36,259 nt of DNA, taken from positions 1 to 36,259 of the forward strand of contig CAUAGV010000002.1 in the NCBI GenBank assembly GCA_958428675.1, read 5' to 3'. Below, piece by piece: positions 1 through 8,231 of this stretch. The translations under genes and the position numbers were made by a program. The first letter of the stretch is position 1. Each line of letters begins with the position of its first letter. The notes beneath the pieces are model-generated. The model saw only the letters and a program-made list of their open reading frames with translations. It was not told where the DNA came from and searched no databases. The stretch is from an uncultured Collinsella sp. (GTDB taxonomy: Bacteria > Actinomycetota > Coriobacteriia > Coriobacteriales > Coriobacteriaceae).

Positions 1-33
1 TTTGGGACGCCGTAGCTAAAAATCCCCGTCCCA
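1..33. repeat. hairpin repeat, short member of the GGGACG family
   Basis: Arms GGGACG and CGTCCC enclose an AT-rich centre (gtagctaaaaatcc). It lies immediately beyond the related hairpin at 51-87, so two units stand in tandem downstream of the sortase stop. Read on the minus strand, an internal run of T follows the G-rich arm, so it may help end the pilus transcript. The left edge is cut by the window. Confidence 0.5.
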
Positions 34-40
34 GAAAAAT

Positions 41-97
41 CATTGCGCAGGTAGGACGGCAAAGGTAGCTAGAAAAGCCCCATCCTAAATGAGCTAC
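41..97. repeat. 57-bp dispersed repeat, copy A, at the 3' end of the pilus operon
   Basis: Positions 41-97 match 6100-6156 almost base for base. Both begin cattgcgcaggtaggacg and end cctaaatgagctac. Each contains an imperfect hairpin (TAGGAC/GTCCTA outer arms, GGCT/AGCC-like inner arms). The sortase stop codon (94-96, TAG on the minus strand) lies inside this repeat, just as the LysR stop lies inside copy B. It is probably a terminator-like dispersed element. Confidence 0.75.
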
Positions 98-828
98 AAG
101 ATTTCGGCTAGGAGCGCTCGGCGCCCATTTGTTTTATCACTGCAGGTAGAAAGCGCGATGATGCGTGCATCGGGGCCAACGTCATCCATGTTCTCGTGCA
201 CTGCCGTCTGCGAGACATGCGTGAGCAGCCTCTGCATCGAGGCCTGGTCCAGGTTTCCCGGCCCAAAGATAATGTCATCACTCGCAGCAAACGAGCACAC
301 GGCAACAATGCGCAGGCGGAACGCTCCATCCTTTGTGTAGAGCGTGCCCGTGCGGTGCAGGTCAAAGAAGCCCCTGTCTAAAAACCGGTCGACATCGCCA
401 AACATCGCGCCGTTATCCATGTGGTGCGCATAGAGCAGATTGTAGGAATCGGTCATCGCGCGACTGTTGCGCGTATCCAAAAACACCGCTCCCGAGACCG
501 CGGACTCCCCCAACACGTTTTTGTTGAGGTATTCCTGGTTATCTTTTCCCTGAACAAAGGGGTAGTCGATGTTGGTGCCATCGATGGTGACCCATCCGAC
601 CACATCGGGATTTTTGGCCATCAGATCCTGCAGGCGTGCGCAATCGTTGATCCCGGTGGGTTTGTAGCGTAGCAGCTCGTCGCTGATGAACCCACCGTTC
701 ATAACGTTGTTTGTGTCCCACAGCGAATAGCCCCCGTACAGCAGCATGAGCAGCACGAGAAAGCCGGCAAACCACGTAAGCACGCGGTCGCCGGCTCTCG
801 CCAGCCGAGCCATGCGTTTAAGCTCCAT
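94..828 (-). CDS. class B sortase, pilus-assembly type
   Basis: Membrane-anchored transpeptidase expected to join pilin subunits at their VPT(G/D) sorting motifs. An N-terminal membrane segment (about residues 17-33) is followed by the sortase fold. The catalytic triad is visible: His in YAHHM (about 135), Cys in LSTCSD (229) and Arg in NGRRAL (236/237). About 244 residues is normal for the class. I take the ATG at 828 because AAGGA lies nine bases upstream; a TTG at 837 would add three residues but leaves no spacer after that site. It is the last gene of the pilus operon, 20 bases after the pilin stop. Class B pilus sortases next to FctA-type pilins are known from the Streptococcus pyogenes FCT region, and the gene order here supports the same role. 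Confidence 0.9.
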   Translation of the reverse strand: MELKRMARLARAGDRVLTWFAGFLVLLMLLYGGYSLWDTNNVMNGGFISDELLRYKPTGINDCARLQDLMAKNPDVVGWVTIDGTNIDYPFVQGKDNQEYLNKNVLGESAVSGAVFLDTRNSRAMTDSYNLLYAHHMDNGAMFGDVDRFLDRGFFDLHRTGTLYTKDGAFRLRIVAVCSFAASDDIIFGPGNLDQASMQRLLTHVSQTAVHENMDDVGPDARIIALSTCSDKTNGRRALLAEIL

Positions 829-848
829 CGGCTGCAATCCTTGTTGTT

Positions 849-1955
849 TTAACGGCGGTTACGACGAGGACGGAAGAAGACCACGCCCATCACGGCAGCA
901 AACGCGACGATTGCCGCATAGGGAACGACCGTCCGAATAACATCGGTGGGAACGGTAGCCTCTTTGGTGTTGGTAAAGGTCACCGTGGTGTCAGAAGTAC
1001 CGATAGCCTTCTCGGCAATAGAGTTACCATCTGTCCAGCTGGTGTCATCACCGATCTTATACGACGTCTTATAACCGATGCTATGATAATCCGCCTCAGT
1101 TACGGTGAATTTATCCTCCGATGAGAGACCGTAAACGATGACGGATTCCCCGTCCTTAAGTTTCACCGTAAACGATTCTCCCGACTTGGCTTGTTTTCCG
1201 CTCGAAACAGTAAGGCCGTTTTCTGACGGAATTGCGTACTCGTACCTCTCCCCGTCAGTGCCTTTGATCGTGACAGTAAACTCAAACTTCTGATTCTTGT
1301 CACCCTGGTTGCCCTTGACGACCTTTGTGATGGTCAGCTTATGGGTGGCATAATTGTTCACAAAGCCTGCAGCCTTCTCGCCCGAGCCTGCTTTGGCGCT
1401 AAGAGTACAACCATTAACAACATAGTCCGAGCCGCCATTTTCTGCGTTTTCTACGTAAACATCGAGGAAGAGCTCCTTGTACGTAACGCTGAGGCCATCC
1501 AACTGTTGCGGCGTCTGCGTAATCTTGTATCGATAGATGCCCGGAGCCGTAAACTTTGAGGTATCAAGGCTGACGTTCAACGGAGCGGTTATTGTCTTAG
1601 TAATGCCGTCGGCATTATCTTGGCTATGAAGACCTTGGGCAGAAAAATTAACGGGAGACGACGGAAGCGTGACGGCACCGGGCACTCCAGCAGAAACGGG
1701 CATGTTGTTACTCGTGCTCGTAAGCTCACTCGTCTCCGCCGGCGCAATCGAATAGCCGAACTCCGCATTCGGCTCCACGGCGTTCTTATTCATGGTAAGC
1801 GTCGAGGTGATTGTGACCTTGTTGTCATTTACCGGCAGATGCGGAGTAGTAGAGCCCTCCTCCGCCCACGCCGGCGCAGCAACTCCCACCAAAGCCAGCA
1901 GCATCGTTGCAGCCACAACTGCAAATGCTGCCAGTCGCCTCTTTCCAGTTTTCAT
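849..1955 (-). CDS. FctA/Spy0128-type major pilin
   Basis: Likely backbone subunit of the pilus. It has a signal peptide (MKTGKRR, hydrophobic stretch, cleavage after AWA), two Ig-like FctA-type domains (about residues 40-205 and 208-330), and a C-terminal sorting signal: VPTDV, a hydrophobic segment, then the basic tail RPRRNRR. The second domain shows the Lys (ITKVVKGN), Glu (VTEADY) and Asn (TFTNT) expected for an internal isopeptide crosslink; this assignment is by similarity. The ATG at 1955 is chosen over one at 1997 because AGGAAGGA sits 6-8 bases upstream and the signal peptide starts there. The motif has Asp where the usual pilin motif VPTG has Gly. It lies between the SipA-like gene and the sortase in one operon. 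Confidence 0.88.
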   Translation of the reverse strand: MKTGKRRLAAFAVVAATMLLALVGVAAPAWAEEGSTTPHLPVNDNKVTITSTLTMNKNAVEPNAEFGYSIAPAETSELTSTSNNMPVSAGVPGAVTLPSSPVNFSAQGLHSQDNADGITKTITAPLNVSLDTSKFTAPGIYRYKITQTPQQLDGLSVTYKELFLDVYVENAENGGSDYVVNGCTLSAKAGSGEKAAGFVNNYATHKLTITKVVKGNQGDKNQKFEFTVTIKGTDGERYEYAIPSENGLTVSSGKQAKSGESFTVKLKDGESVIVYGLSSEDKFTVTEADYHSIGYKTSYKIGDDTSWTDGNSIAEKAIGTSDTTVTFTNTKEATVPTDVIRTVVPYAAIVAFAAVMGVVFFRPRRNRR

Positions 1956-2006
1956 GTTGTATCCTTCCTCTCGGGCATATGCCCTTAATAAAACCAAGCT
2001 CCGTAC

Positions 2007-2639
2007 CTACAAGTTCGACCTGCGCAGCACGCTGATCACGTTGCCCTTGATCTGCGAACGGGCAATCGGTCCATACAGGCGACTGTCATGCCCGCCCTCG
2101 CGCAAATCTGCCAGCACAAAGAGCTCATCCGTTCCCAGATGCACGGGATAGTCCACAGCAGACTCATAGCGCGGCGTCGGCGTGGTGATATCGCTTTCCA
2201 CCACAACAGCCCCGTTAACCATGAGCTCGCCCGACTCGGTAATCGTGACCTCATCACCGGGGCGGGCAACCACGCGACCCAGGCGCTCTTCGCCATCCGC
2301 GGTGTATACCACCACGTCACCCTCGTTAAAGCTCTGGCTGAGCCTCCAGTAGAGCATGACGTCACCCGAACAGATGCGGGGGGCCATCTCGCCAGTCGTG
2401 ACCGGACCCACGCCCAGGACCACGCCAAAGAGCAGCCAGAGCGTCACGACAAAAAATGCCAGGCGCGCCAGAAAGCCCACGATATCGCGCCGGTCGTCCG
2501 CTTCTCCCAGATCTGGTGCCGCATGGGCGCCCAACCTCACGTTCGACGCGGCCGAATACCGCGAGCCCCGGGGTCTTCCCTGCGGGGCCGCTCGTGCGGC
2601 TGGCCCATCACCAGCATTGCTGGCGCCATGTCTTCTCAT
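2007..2639 (-). CDS. sipA: SipA/LepA-like signal peptidase homologue lacking the catalytic dyad
   Basis: Type I signal peptidase fold (S26), 210 residues, with one membrane anchor (about 53-76). Box B is recognisable (TGEMAPR, then SGDVMLY), but the catalytic Ser position before Met is Glu (about 84). Box D (RVVARPGDEV) is intact except that the catalytic Lys position is Gly (about 121). S. pyogenes SipA, a pilus-assembly factor, likewise lacks the Ser-Lys dyad, so I infer a non-proteolytic chaperone role. The ATG overlaps the adhesin stop by four bases (ATGA), which fixes the start and implies translational coupling. The first 50 residues are hydrophilic, rich in Arg and Ala, and unlike family members. 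The alternative, an active peptidase with a displaced nucleophile, seems unlikely. Confidence 0.85.
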   Translation of the reverse strand: MRRHGASNAGDGPAARAAPQGRPRGSRYSAASNVRLGAHAAPDLGEADDRRDIVGFLARLAFFVVTLWLLFGVVLGVGPVTTGEMAPRICSGDVMLYWRLSQSFNEGDVVVYTADGEERLGRVVARPGDEVTITESGELMVNGAVVVESDITTPTPRYESAVDYPVHLGTDELFVLADLREGGHDSRLYGPIARSQIKGNVISVLRRSNL

Positions 2640-5600
2640 AGGCGCCCGCCCCTCCTGGAGCCGCGATGTAAACGCAGCGCAACCATGCCCGTGGCCAGCA
2701 GCACGCCGGCGGCCAAAATCGCCAGGGCATAGATGGGATTGCGCGTGATACCCGTAGGCACCGCGACCTGTCGGGAATTGGTGGCCTTAGCTTCAACGGC
2801 AACGGTCACACGCGGACCGTTGAGCGTGCCGCTCTCACCCGTAAGCTTAGCCTGATACCCCAACGAAGAGTAATCGTCTTCACGCACGGTATAGATCGTG
2901 TTGTAATCCAATGCCTTAATCGAAACGGTCAGACCGTCCTTAACGGCAAACGGCACGGTCGCCCTGCCCTGACCATCGGCCGTAAAGGCCGTCTTGTTTT
3001 CCACGGTCTCAGCCTGATCATTCGGTCGCGCCACGAGCGCATGGCTGCCCTGGGCAGACGCATCCGAATACTCGATGGCGTAGGTCTGACCAGCCTTGAG
3101 ACCCGTAAAGGTCACCGTCATCTTAAAGTAGGCACGCTTGTCGCCCATATTGCCCGTAACGCTCTTGGAAACCTTGAGCGTGTAGGTGCGCGGGGTGAAT
3201 CGTGCGTATACGCATCCCGTATGGCGGTCCTTCACGTTGTACGTATAGGTGGGTGAAGACGACAGCAACTCCGGGGCGTCTGGATTCGATAGGTCATACC
3301 AGCCCTCAAAGTGATAGCCCTCCTTGGGAGCGGCCACCGCCTCCACAAACGTGCCGTCATCCACAAAGTAGGCAACGCCCGATTTTTCGTACGCGTCGGC
3401 GTCCTTGCCCGAGCGATCCCCCGCATCGATGGAGCCCTTTGCCCCCTTAAGCTTGGAGCTGACCGTGCCGCCCGTCGTTACGTTGCTCCACGTGCCATCG
3501 GCATTTTTAAGCTGAGCAACAAAGGCCTGACGATACTTCCATTGCGCCACGAACGTCGCGCCTTGGCTCTCGGGAATGTTTTTGACCGTTACCTCATCGC
3601 CCGCAGCGCCGGTATCCGGATTGACCTTCTTGCCCTTAATGGTAAGAGTGCCAGAATCCGTGGTGCCCTCGGGAGCCGTATGGGTCACCGTGTGCTCTCC
3701 GTCAAAACGAACGGCTTTTCCCGAGCCCGCGTACTCCCAGCCCATAAACTTCCAGCCGTCTTGTCCTTCGGCGGGATGGGAGGTATAGCTCGCTCCAGCG
3801 CCAGAAAGCTGCACGAAATCGCCCGTGGACTCATCGGACGGTTTATAGTGATACGCTTTGCCGCCGTTCACATCGTATTGAACGCCTGCCTTGGAAAACA
3901 CGAGGTGCACTTTATAGTGCTTTGTGACCTTGTCGACCTTAAAGTGATAGGTGCCATCGTTCAATTCGGTCCAGTGCGCCTTATCGTCCGCGGAATAGAA
4001 CTCGTCGTTGACAAAAGCACCGATAAAGACTGCCCCGTCATCGCGTTTGGCATCGACCATAAAGTAGGAGTTCTTCTCCTGTTTACCTACGTAGTTTTTG
4101 GCATACGTAAAGTCCGCTGTCTCGTTGTCGGAGTTATAAAAATACGTTCCGCTTCCGTTGGGCGTCGTGTACGTCTCGATGCGATAGAACTCCCTAAACG
4201 AGATATTGTCGAGGAAGTTGCCGATCGAATTGCTCCCGTTGGCCGTGTTGTAGGCCACAAAAGCAAAGACGCTCTGGTTTTGGCCATCCGGAATGGTGTA
4301 GGTATAGTCGTAGTCAACCTTTTTGTTCTGCCCGAGCGCGTTGGAACCGTAGGAAGCCCACGCGTCGTTTTCGGACGCCATAATCCATACGCACCATTTT
4401 TCGGTATGCTTCGCATCGGCCGTCCATGAGAACGCGCCTCCGCTGGACGCATTGGCAAATCCGCCCACTTTGTCAAACTTAGTCGAATACAGGATGATCT
4501 TTTTGCTGCAGCCCGATTGGGAAAAATTGGCCACATCCAAGCCGACATAGTTATCGACGCTCATTTGAATCCATTGAACAATTTGCTGGTACTGATCAAG
4601 TGCCTTTTGATTGTCCTTGTACGGCTCGTTTTCTTGTCGCGGACCGATGATAAGGGCCATGGCGTCTCGACCCAAGCGGCCGCGGTGGTCGAGCCCCCAC
4701 TCGTACTGTTTTCCCGGCTCGGTCGTCACATATTGGTAGAGCGAACTCGCCTCGTGTGCGTTGAGCTCGGCTGCATAGTCACCATCGGAGGGCGTAAACG
4801 TAACAGAATGCCCAGCTGGGTCGATATAGTAGTCGTTCTGGGCAACGATCTCGATACGATGGTCTGTCTCGGTCGTACGCCAATGGGGCGAGCACAACGT
4901 AAACTTGCTGGGCCTCTGGTTCCCTAGATGTATATCCTCTTCAAAGCCGCCGTTAGCAATGTTCGTATTCTCGTTCTCAAGATTCGAGGTCGAGAACGCA
5001 TAGCGCGTGAGCGTTGTCATGGTCTCGGACGAGTTTTCCTGATACACCTTGGCAAAGTCGCTATAGATGTTGCGCGTGCCCTGCTTTTCCACGTGAACGT
5101 CGTTGACCAGATTGCCAAACCACTCCCGGTATTGTTTGTTTGCCCCCGTAAGATTTGAATCGTAGCAAGTTAGTGCAAGCATCGTGTTTTCGGACGCTGC
5201 GGCATAGACTGCCTGATAGGCAAACTCATCGTCTTGCTCGGGAAGCGCTCGATAATAGTGTGTACTGTTGGTGCCAAAGGAGAACCAACCCTGTCCGTTA
5301 GAGCTTACGAGCCACACAGAAAGCGCAATGCGACCGTCGCTCTGCTCAAACGAAAAGTGGGATCCGTCGGCGCTGCTACCAGCAAAGCCGCCATTTGCAG
5401 CAAAGGGATCGCTGTAAACGGTGTACTGCTCAACGGTATTTCCCTGGGGCATCTTGCCCTGCGCCTTAAGCCAAGTCCGCAGCTGCATGAGCTGGTCTTG
5501 GCCTGCGCTGTTAACCGACAGATTCTCCTGTTGAGGACCCATCGTGAGCATCAGCACGTCGTGTTCGGTTGCGGCTCGATGGTTGAGGCCCCACTCGTAC

Positions 5601-5939
5601 GTGGCGCCGCTCTGGGTGGAAAAGGTGGTGTAGGTTGATCCGGGTTCAAAATAAGCATTGGTATCCTGCGGCTTAAGATTCCACGCAAGCGCAAAGTGAT
5701 TACCGTTAGCTTGTTTGAGGTTTCTTTGACCGTTGAGGAGCTTCGTGGGGAGGTCGAGGTACGACGCCTCGCCGATTTTCTTATACGGAGAGGTCGTCGA
5801 CCAACCAGAAGCTTGGTTGGTAAAGGTTGGGTTCGCTATAAGGTTGCCATCGTCACCGTACGCACGCGAGGGCAACCCCCCCCCCGACCATAACGAATGC
5901 GCATAAGACCGCTGCCAACATCACAAAGGTGCGGCGCAT
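2636..5939 (-). CDS. large pilus tip adhesin, apparently phase-variable, out of frame at a G10 tract
   Basis: Reconstructed as about 1100 residues. From the ATG at 5939 the first 18 residues (MRRTFVMLAAVLCAFVMV) are a signal-peptide core. Ten G (5876-5885 on the plus strand as C) then throw the frame off and TGA follows within 11 codons. With nine G it reads GGGLPSRAYG into the long open frame at 5875, giving a complete signal peptide cleaved near SRA. The mature protein has two tandem repeats of about 260 residues (shared YEWGL-HR, then GP-QEN, QLM/QIV), carbohydrate-binding-like beta domains, InlB-type B-repeat-like segments, an FctA-like domain (VSKSVTGNMGDKRAYF) and the sorting signal VAVPTGI with membrane segment and basic tail. 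An in-frame GTG at 5969 is another possible start. Neither start has a strong ribosome site. It heads the pilus operon. Confidence 0.82.
5876..5885 (-). repeat. G10 homopolymer in the adhesin signal peptide (putative slippage switch)
   Basis: Ten consecutive C on the plus strand read as ten G in the coding strand, inside the hydrophobic core of the signal peptide. Nine or twelve G join the ATG at 5939 to the adhesin frame; ten do not. Poly-G replication slippage switching a sortase pilus has been reported in Bifidobacterium breve. A base-calling error at the homopolymer is the main alternative. Confidence 0.8.
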
Positions 5940-6037
5940 CGACGCTATATGACCGAAAGGACCCTGCACGGGCGCACCCCCCAGCCGCAGCCCGAGCTTT
6001 CGCGCAAGCTGCACAAGTAGTACGTTTAAGTTTTTTG

Positions 6038-6066
6038 ATTCTACAACCAGCCCAGGGCAAAAGCAA
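6038..6066 (-). promoter_or_regulatory. candidate sigma-70-type promoter of the pilus operon
   Basis: On the minus strand TTGCTT (6066-6061) and TAGAAT (6043-6038) are separated by exactly 17 bases. Transcription would start about 100 bases before the adhesin ATG. The leader is GC-rich and can fold: GCAGC...GCTGC enclosing CTT...AAG near 5990-6015. Confidence 0.55.
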
Positions 6067-6099
6067 AATCATGCGTAAACGATTTGCAGTCATTTTTCG

Positions 6100-6156
6100 C
6101 ATTGCGCAGGTAGGACGCCAAAAGTGGCTAAAAAAGCCCCGTCCTAAATGAGCTAC
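6100..6156. repeat. 57-bp dispersed repeat, copy B, upstream of the pilus operon
   Basis: Near-identical to 41-97 and in the same orientation. The hairpin is TAGGACG (6111-6117) with CGTCCTA (6140-6146). It supplies the TAG stop of the LysR gene (6153-6155). With copy A it brackets the whole pilus operon as a pair of direct repeats. Confidence 0.75.
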
Positions 6157-7031
6157 TTGAGGAGTTGGGCCATGGCGTTGACGAATTTTTGTACTTGGAG
6201 GGTTGGCTCGAGCGGGTAGTGTAGAAAGACCGGCACCTCGCGGCCGCATAGAAACGGCACGCCCACAAAGGCCGGATGCACCCCCGACCATGCGCCGCAG
6301 GTGAGCACCGCGTCGCCCTTTTCCTCGGCTTCGTTAAAGAGCGCAAAGTCGAAGCTATCCACGTCGATCACGTCCACGCCGCCGTCGGCCAAAAGGTCGA
6401 TGCGCAGGCTGTCCATGGCGTCGTTGCCGTGACGGAGCACGCGCAGGCGCATGCCCTCCAGGTCGGCGACCGTAATGCGATTCTTGCGCGCCAGCGGGCT
6501 CGTGCGCGGCAGATCGATATAAAACGGCACGTTGACAATGCGGAGCTTTTGGCAGGCATCACCCCAGCGTGGGGTAGAAAAACTCGATTGCACCACATCG
6601 ACCTCGCGGCCCAAGCTACGCATGACGGTCTCGCGCTCGTCGTAGAGATCGCTTACCGGCACGATTTCAAATCGCAGCGACGGTTCCAGATCGTGGATGC
6701 CCGACCACATCGACAGCGTTTGGCGCCCCGGGCACATCATCGACACGCCCAGGCGCACGGCACCGCCATCGCCCGCCGCGCGTCGGGCACGGCGCAGCGC
6801 GTCCTCGGACTGCCGCATGATCGAGCGCGCGTCGTCCACCAGCAGTGCGCCGGCCGGCGTCACTTTGACGCCCGAGTGCGAGCGTTCGAACAGCGTGATG
6901 CCGAACTCGGCCTCGAAGCCCGACACCTGCTTGACGAGCGCCGGAGTCGACACGCGCAATTGTGCCGCCGCACGCGAGAAGCTTCCCAGCTCCGCAGCGG
7001 CCGATATGGCCTCAAGTCGTCGATCGTACAC
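6153..7031 (-). CDS. LysR-family transcriptional regulator
   Basis: N-terminal winged helix (RLEAISAAAELGSFSRAAAQ, then STPALVKQV) followed by a periplasmic-binding-like effector domain, about 292 residues, typical for the family. I prefer the GTG at 7031 because GGGAG lies six bases upstream and the product begins right at the helix-turn-helix, as LysR proteins do. An ATG at 7064 would add 11 basic residues and has no ribosome site. It is transcribed away from the dehydrogenase-transporter-oxidoreductase genes, the classic LysR arrangement, so it probably controls them in response to the imported compound or a breakdown product. The effector is unknown. Its stop codon lies in the 57-bp repeat. 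Confidence 0.9.
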   Translation of the reverse strand: MYDRRLEAISAAAELGSFSRAAAQLRVSTPALVKQVSGFEAEFGITLFERSHSGVKVTPAGALLVDDARSIMRQSEDALRRARRAAGDGGAVRLGVSMMCPGRQTLSMWSGIHDLEPSLRFEIVPVSDLYDERETVMRSLGREVDVVQSSFSTPRWGDACQKLRIVNVPFYIDLPRTSPLARKNRITVADLEGMRLRVLRHGNDAMDSLRIDLLADGGVDVIDVDSFDFALFNEAEEKGDAVLTCGAWSGVHPAFVGVPFLCGREVPVFLHYPLEPTLQVQKFVNAMAQLLK

Positions 7032-7129
7032 GTCAATCTCCCGTTTTCGCGCCCGTGGCCACATGGTGCCACAGGAGGTTGTTTTCGCAGGTCATGCGCT
7101 CAATTGAGAATAAACTGCATCGCACAGTG

Positions 7130-7144
7130 TAAACCTATGGTTAA
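7130..7144. promoter_or_regulatory. candidate LysR operator in the divergent intergenic region
   Basis: taaacc-tat-ggttaa is an inverted repeat of T-N11-A form with one mismatch, midway between the divergent LysR and SDR genes. TTGAGA lies at 7104-7109, a possible -35. This assignment rests on form and position only. Confidence 0.35.
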
Positions 7145-7264
7145 CGCCATTCTAACAAATATGCAATTCACCTGCGCAAATGCAAAGCATACGATAACCA
7201 GCGAAAACCACGTGGGTCGGTTAATGGGAGCGACCCACCGGGAGGCATAAGAAGGGAAGTTCCT

Positions 7265-8146
7265 ATGAGCAATTGGCTTAAGCTCGAGGGCGATGTTTGC
7301 GCTGTGACTGGAGCGCTCGGCGGCATGGGCGTCGAGATTTGCCGCGAGTTCGCCCGCAATGGCGCTAACGTCGTCCTGCTCGACCTGGACGAGGAGAAGG
7401 TCAAGGCCGCTGCCGCCGACCTCGCTGCCGAGTTTGGCATCCACGCCGAGGGCTACAAGATGAACGCCACCGACGAGGCCGAGGTTCAGGCCGCCGTCGA
7501 CGCCACCATCGCCAACTTCGGCCGCGTCGACGTTCTCGTCAACACCGCCGGCATCCTGCGCTTCGCCGCCATGGAGGACCTGCCGCTGAGCGACTGGGAG
7601 CAAGTGCTCAACGTCAACCTCACCGGCTACTTCATCACCTCGCAGCGCTTTGGTCGCGAGATGATCAAGGCCGGCCAGGGCCGCCTGGTTCACATCTCCA
7701 CCGTCGCCAGTCACTCCCCCGAAACGTTCTCGGGCGTGTACAGCTCCACCAAGGCGGGCGTCAACATGATGTCCAAGATGCTGGCTGCCGAGTGGGGTCC
7801 CTACGGCGTGCGCTCCAACTGCGTCGAGCCCTGCTTCGTCAAGACCCCCATGTCGGCAAGCTTTTACGCCGATCCCGAGGTCGAGAAGAGCCGCAGCCGC
7901 CTCATCGCCACGCGTCGCATCGGCGAGGTCAGCGATATCGCCAACGCCGTCATGTTCCTGGCGTCCACGCGCTCAGACTTTACCACCGGCGACGCCATCA
8001 AGGTCGACGGCGGCTTCTCCAACATGATGGGCGACCTCACCGCCAAGCCCGGCGGCCGCCGCGCCTTTGCCGACAACTACCTCAAGAACAAGGGCGTCGA
8101 GCTCTGGTCCGATGAGTCCGGCGTCGCAAAGCCGACTGACCAGTAA
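7265..8146 (+). CDS. short-chain dehydrogenase/reductase (polyol or sugar-acid type)
   Basis: NAD(P)-dependent oxidoreductase of the classical SDR family. It shows the nucleotide motif TGALGGMG (15-22), an acidic residue after strand beta-2 (LLDLD, D40) that favours NAD, NTAG (93-96), Ser in HISTVAS (about 145) and YSSTK (Tyr159, Lys163). The fold ends near residue 255 with DGGFSNMMG, and a tail of about 38 residues follows. It resembles gluconate/idonate 5-dehydrogenases in layout, but the substrate cannot be read from sequence. A ribosome site (GGGAAG) precedes the ATG. It is the first gene of a three-gene set with the MFS transporter and Gfo/Idh oxidoreductase, divergent from the LysR gene. 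Confidence 0.9.
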   Translation: MSNWLKLEGDVCAVTGALGGMGVEICREFARNGANVVLLDLDEEKVKAAAADLAAEFGIHAEGYKMNATDEAEVQAAVDATIANFGRVDVLVNTAGILRFAAMEDLPLSDWEQVLNVNLTGYFITSQRFGREMIKAGQGRLVHISTVASHSPETFSGVYSSTKAGVNMMSKMLAAEWGPYGVRSNCVEPCFVKTPMSASFYADPEVEKSRSRLIATRRIGEVSDIANAVMFLASTRSDFTTGDAIKVDGGFSNMMGDLTAKPGGRRAFADNYLKNKGVELWSDESGVAKPTDQ

Positions 8147-8169
8147 ACCAGCCCGGTAGAAAGGGGCGC

Positions 8170-8198
8170 GGGGCAAGCACCTCAGCGGCGTTTGCCCC
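8170..8198 (+). promoter_or_regulatory. intergenic hairpin between the SDR and MFS genes
   Basis: GGGGCAA and TTGCCCC arms (7 bp) with a 15-base loop and no T run. It may protect the SDR message 3' end or partly attenuate the operon. It is not a clear terminator. Confidence 0.4.
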
Positions 8199-8231
8199 TC
8201 CCCTCCCCCCGCATCGATTAGAAAGAGTCCA

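Noticed and set aside
3311..4429. 372-codon plus-strand frame opposite the adhesin
   Set aside because: No signal, motif or neighbour support; the adhesin frame with its repeats and sorting signal explains the region.
5836..6291. open frame crossing the poly-G tract in another phase
   Set aside because: It has no signal-like start, passes through the promoter and repeat, and ends soon after the tract; it is the out-of-phase shadow of the adhesin start.
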